From Saprospiraceae bacterium (GTDB lineage: Bacteria > Bacteroidota > Bacteroidia > Chitinophagales > Saprospiraceae), in NCBI GenBank assembly GCA_020630045.1, contig JAHDCE010000193.1:1-7364 (forward strand): a stretch of DNA of 7,364 nucleotides. Reading direction: 5' to 3'. The notes beneath the pieces were generated by a model. It had not been told where the DNA came from and did not search any database. It saw only the letters and a program-made list of their open reading frames with translations. Both the position numbers and the translations under genes were made by a program. The stretch's first letter is position 1, and each line of letters starts with the position of its first letter. Below, in pieces: positions 6,024 through 7,364 of this stretch.

Positions 6024-7272
6024 GCTCTGTTTGTTTAGAACCTTTTGTCTGATTCTTAAATGGTTGTCTGTATACGACTTCTTCTACAGGAGAGAATGAA
6101 TTATACACCCACCTCATAATACCACTGGCGAAAGGAGCTCTGTGCTGTAAATAAAAGAACATCGGATAAGGCGTCGCTCCTACGGAGCTTTTAATTTCAA
6201 GGGCCGTCCTTGCAAAGTCAATATGATGGGCCTTTTTATCAATACTCAGTCTAATAATATCATATAGGATATTCAGATAAGCTTGATAGTCCCTATTGTA
6301 AGAAGCGTCCAGCCCTAGAAAGTGAGCGTGAGCCTCGCCTCCTCTATTCATGACTGTGAAAAATGCGATGAGTTTGCCTTCCAAAAAATAACCGACCAAA
6401 TCGAATTCTTCGGGAAAGACGCGTTTTAATTCGGCGAAGTATTCAATATTCAAGGAGACCAGGTTGAAATCCACTGAATCCTTGACCATGCAATACAATT
6501 CATGCAATCGCTCCTTGTGGGCCAAAATCCGATCGTGGGTAAAATTCACACGTTCGATATCCTTACCCTTTTTGAAAGCCCGTTTGGCACGGACCCGATA
6601 TTTTGAGGTCATTGCCGCCAAATAATCATCAAAAGAATTCCATTCTTCGGGAACATCCATCACCATGACAGGTTCTGCGGAAAATTTGACGAAGTTGAAC
6701 TCCTCCAATTGTTGGTAATGTTCTTCCAATTCTTCCGGGTAATCTTTGAAGAATTTCATGCAAATATGAACGCCTTTATCTTTTTGGATAAATGGAATTG
6801 CGGCACTGATTACCCTACGGGTCAAATCGACCTTTCGGCTTTTATCCTGAATATCTAAAGAAACACCGAAGTCTCCGGACAGTAACAAATTACCACAAAC
6901 CAATGCTTTGGCTCTAATCAATTTGAGAAAGCTCTTTTTGAAAAAACGCTTAACAGCGTTGCCTTCTTCGCGGATTTTTAGGATGCGTTCACCCTTGACA
7001 TCCATCAATTGGCACCAAAGGCGGCCGATGGTGCTGTTGCCTTGGTAAACATTAAGATAAATTTGGCAAGTATTTCCGGAAGGAAAACGATCCAAGATTC
7101 CATAATACTTATTATCGAAAAAGAAGTTGTTTTCCGCTTCTTTCAATTGCCCTAATCCATCCGCACTATAATGGATACTGAATCGGAATTCAGAGTTTTC
7201 CATTTCATATTGACCGGGATGTTCGGTTGAAGGGTACGCGACATGTTCTTGGTTTCCCAATGTGCAAGGCAT
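5992..7272 (-). CDS. GNAT/FemAB-fold acyltransferase-like protein
   Basis: This 426-aa cytosolic protein resembles the BioF2-like/FemAB-like branch of the GNAT superfamily (Acetyltransf_6 type), which transfers acyl or aminoacyl groups, often in cell-envelope synthesis. The C-terminal half carries the signature: DDYLAAMTSKYRVRAKRAFK (215-234), a helical insertion (about 248-285), the central strand pair DLVGYFLEGKLIAFFTVM (291-308), HFLGLDASYNRDYQAYLNIL (317-336) as the acyl-donor loop and helix, and IDFARTALEIKSSVGATPYP (351-370). The N-terminal half (about 30-200) is probably a second degenerate GNAT-like lobe. No membrane helix or signal peptide is seen. The ATG at 7272 gives the longest frame; Met24 at 7203 is an alternative because residues 1-24 look unlike the rest. 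The gene overlaps the DUF3293 gene by 32 bp and probably heads a two-gene operon. The substrate is unknown. Confidence 0.75.
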   Translation of the reverse strand: MPCTLGNQEHVAYPSTEHPGQYEMENSEFRFSIHYSADGLGQLKEAENNFFFDNKYYGILDRFPSGNTCQIYLNVYQGNSTIGRLWCQLMDVKGERILKIREEGNAVKRFFKKSFLKLIRAKALVCGNLLLSGDFGVSLDIQDKSRKVDLTRRVISAAIPFIQKDKGVHICMKFFKDYPEELEEHYQQLEEFNFVKFSAEPVMVMDVPEEWNSFDDYLAAMTSKYRVRAKRAFKKGKDIERVNFTHDRILAHKERLHELYCMVKDSVDFNLVSLNIEYFAELKRVFPEEFDLVGYFLEGKLIAFFTVMNRGGEAHAHFLGLDASYNRDYQAYLNILYDIIRLSIDKKAHHIDFARTALEIKSSVGATPYPMFFYLQHRAPFASGIMRWVYNSFSPVEEVVYRQPFKNQTKGSKQTEHADASRPSGS

Positions 7273-7309
7273 GATGTTTCTGTTACTGAATGAGAAAAAG
7301 AGACTTTAA

Positions 7310-7340
7310 TACACTGTAAACAAAATAATATTAAATTTTG
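7310..7340 (-). promoter_or_regulatory. Palindromes upstream of the acyltransferase gene
   Basis: The 9-bp palindrome TACACTGTA (7310-7318) lies 37 bases upstream of the ATG at 7272. It is followed by the inverted repeat CAAAAT (7321-7326)/ATTTTG (7335-7340) around AATATTAA. The same TACACTGTA occurs at 2991-2999 before the permease. No exact TAnnTTTG box is present in the 92 bases available. It may be a regulator site or chance in AT-rich DNA. Confidence 0.25.
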
Positions 7341-7364
7341 AAAACATCTTTCGTCCTGACTCCG

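Noticed and set aside
1..7364. CRISPR array, toxin-antitoxin pair, defence island or prophage genes
   Set aside because: No regularly spaced repeats, nucleases, integrases or phage structural genes were seen on either strand; the genes are mainly housekeeping and typical of Bacteroidota.

Overview
The window looks like an ordinary chromosomal segment of a member of the Bacteroidota, probably a T9SS-bearing lineage such as Saprospiria, Cytophagia or Flavobacteriia. The reasons are a secreted protein ending in a Por/type IX-like sorting domain preceded by the 'PVEL..F.G......L.W.TASQ....HFEVERS' module typical of that phylum, a TAnnTTTG-type promoter box upstream of glyA, weak Shine-Dalgarno signals with A-rich leaders, and a Nudix-fold/winged-helix regulator of the kind common in Bacteroidota. 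Base composition is moderately AT-rich. The exact genus cannot be read from the sequence.

Layout. Bases 1-51 may hold the last codons of a rightward gene. glyA (serine hydroxymethyltransferase) runs leftward from 1379 to 96. Directly upstream of it lies a 166-bp element (1404-1569) with perfect 18-bp terminal inverted repeats, TA at each end and an imperfect palindrome running through most of its length to a central 7-bp hairpin. It looks like a MITE or fold-back element. A terminator-like hairpin (1576-1610) separates it from a leftward gene for a secreted T9SS-cargo-like protein (2678-1650). A 367-bp divergent intergenic region with direct repeats and small palindromes follows. Then come a rightward DppB/OppB-type ABC permease (3046-4095), a maf nucleotide pyrophosphatase (4139-4711) and an NrtR/AraR-like Nudix-fold regulator that has lost its catalytic glutamates (4859-5551). 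Convergent to these, a leftward pair encodes an acyltransferase-like GNAT/FemAB-fold protein (7272-5992) and a DUF3293 protein (6023-5586); the two overlap by 32 bp and are probably co-expressed.

How the genes work together. The permease and maf are 43 bp apart on the same strand and may share a transcript, but their functions are not obviously linked. The permease has no substrate-binding protein, ATPase or second permease here. The regulator has no arabinose or NAD genes beside it, so its regulon must lie elsewhere. No defence system, CRISPR array, transposase, rRNA or tRNA was recognised. The most unusual signal is the palindromic element abutting the glyA promoter: its terminal TA supplies the first two bases of the predicted -7 box.
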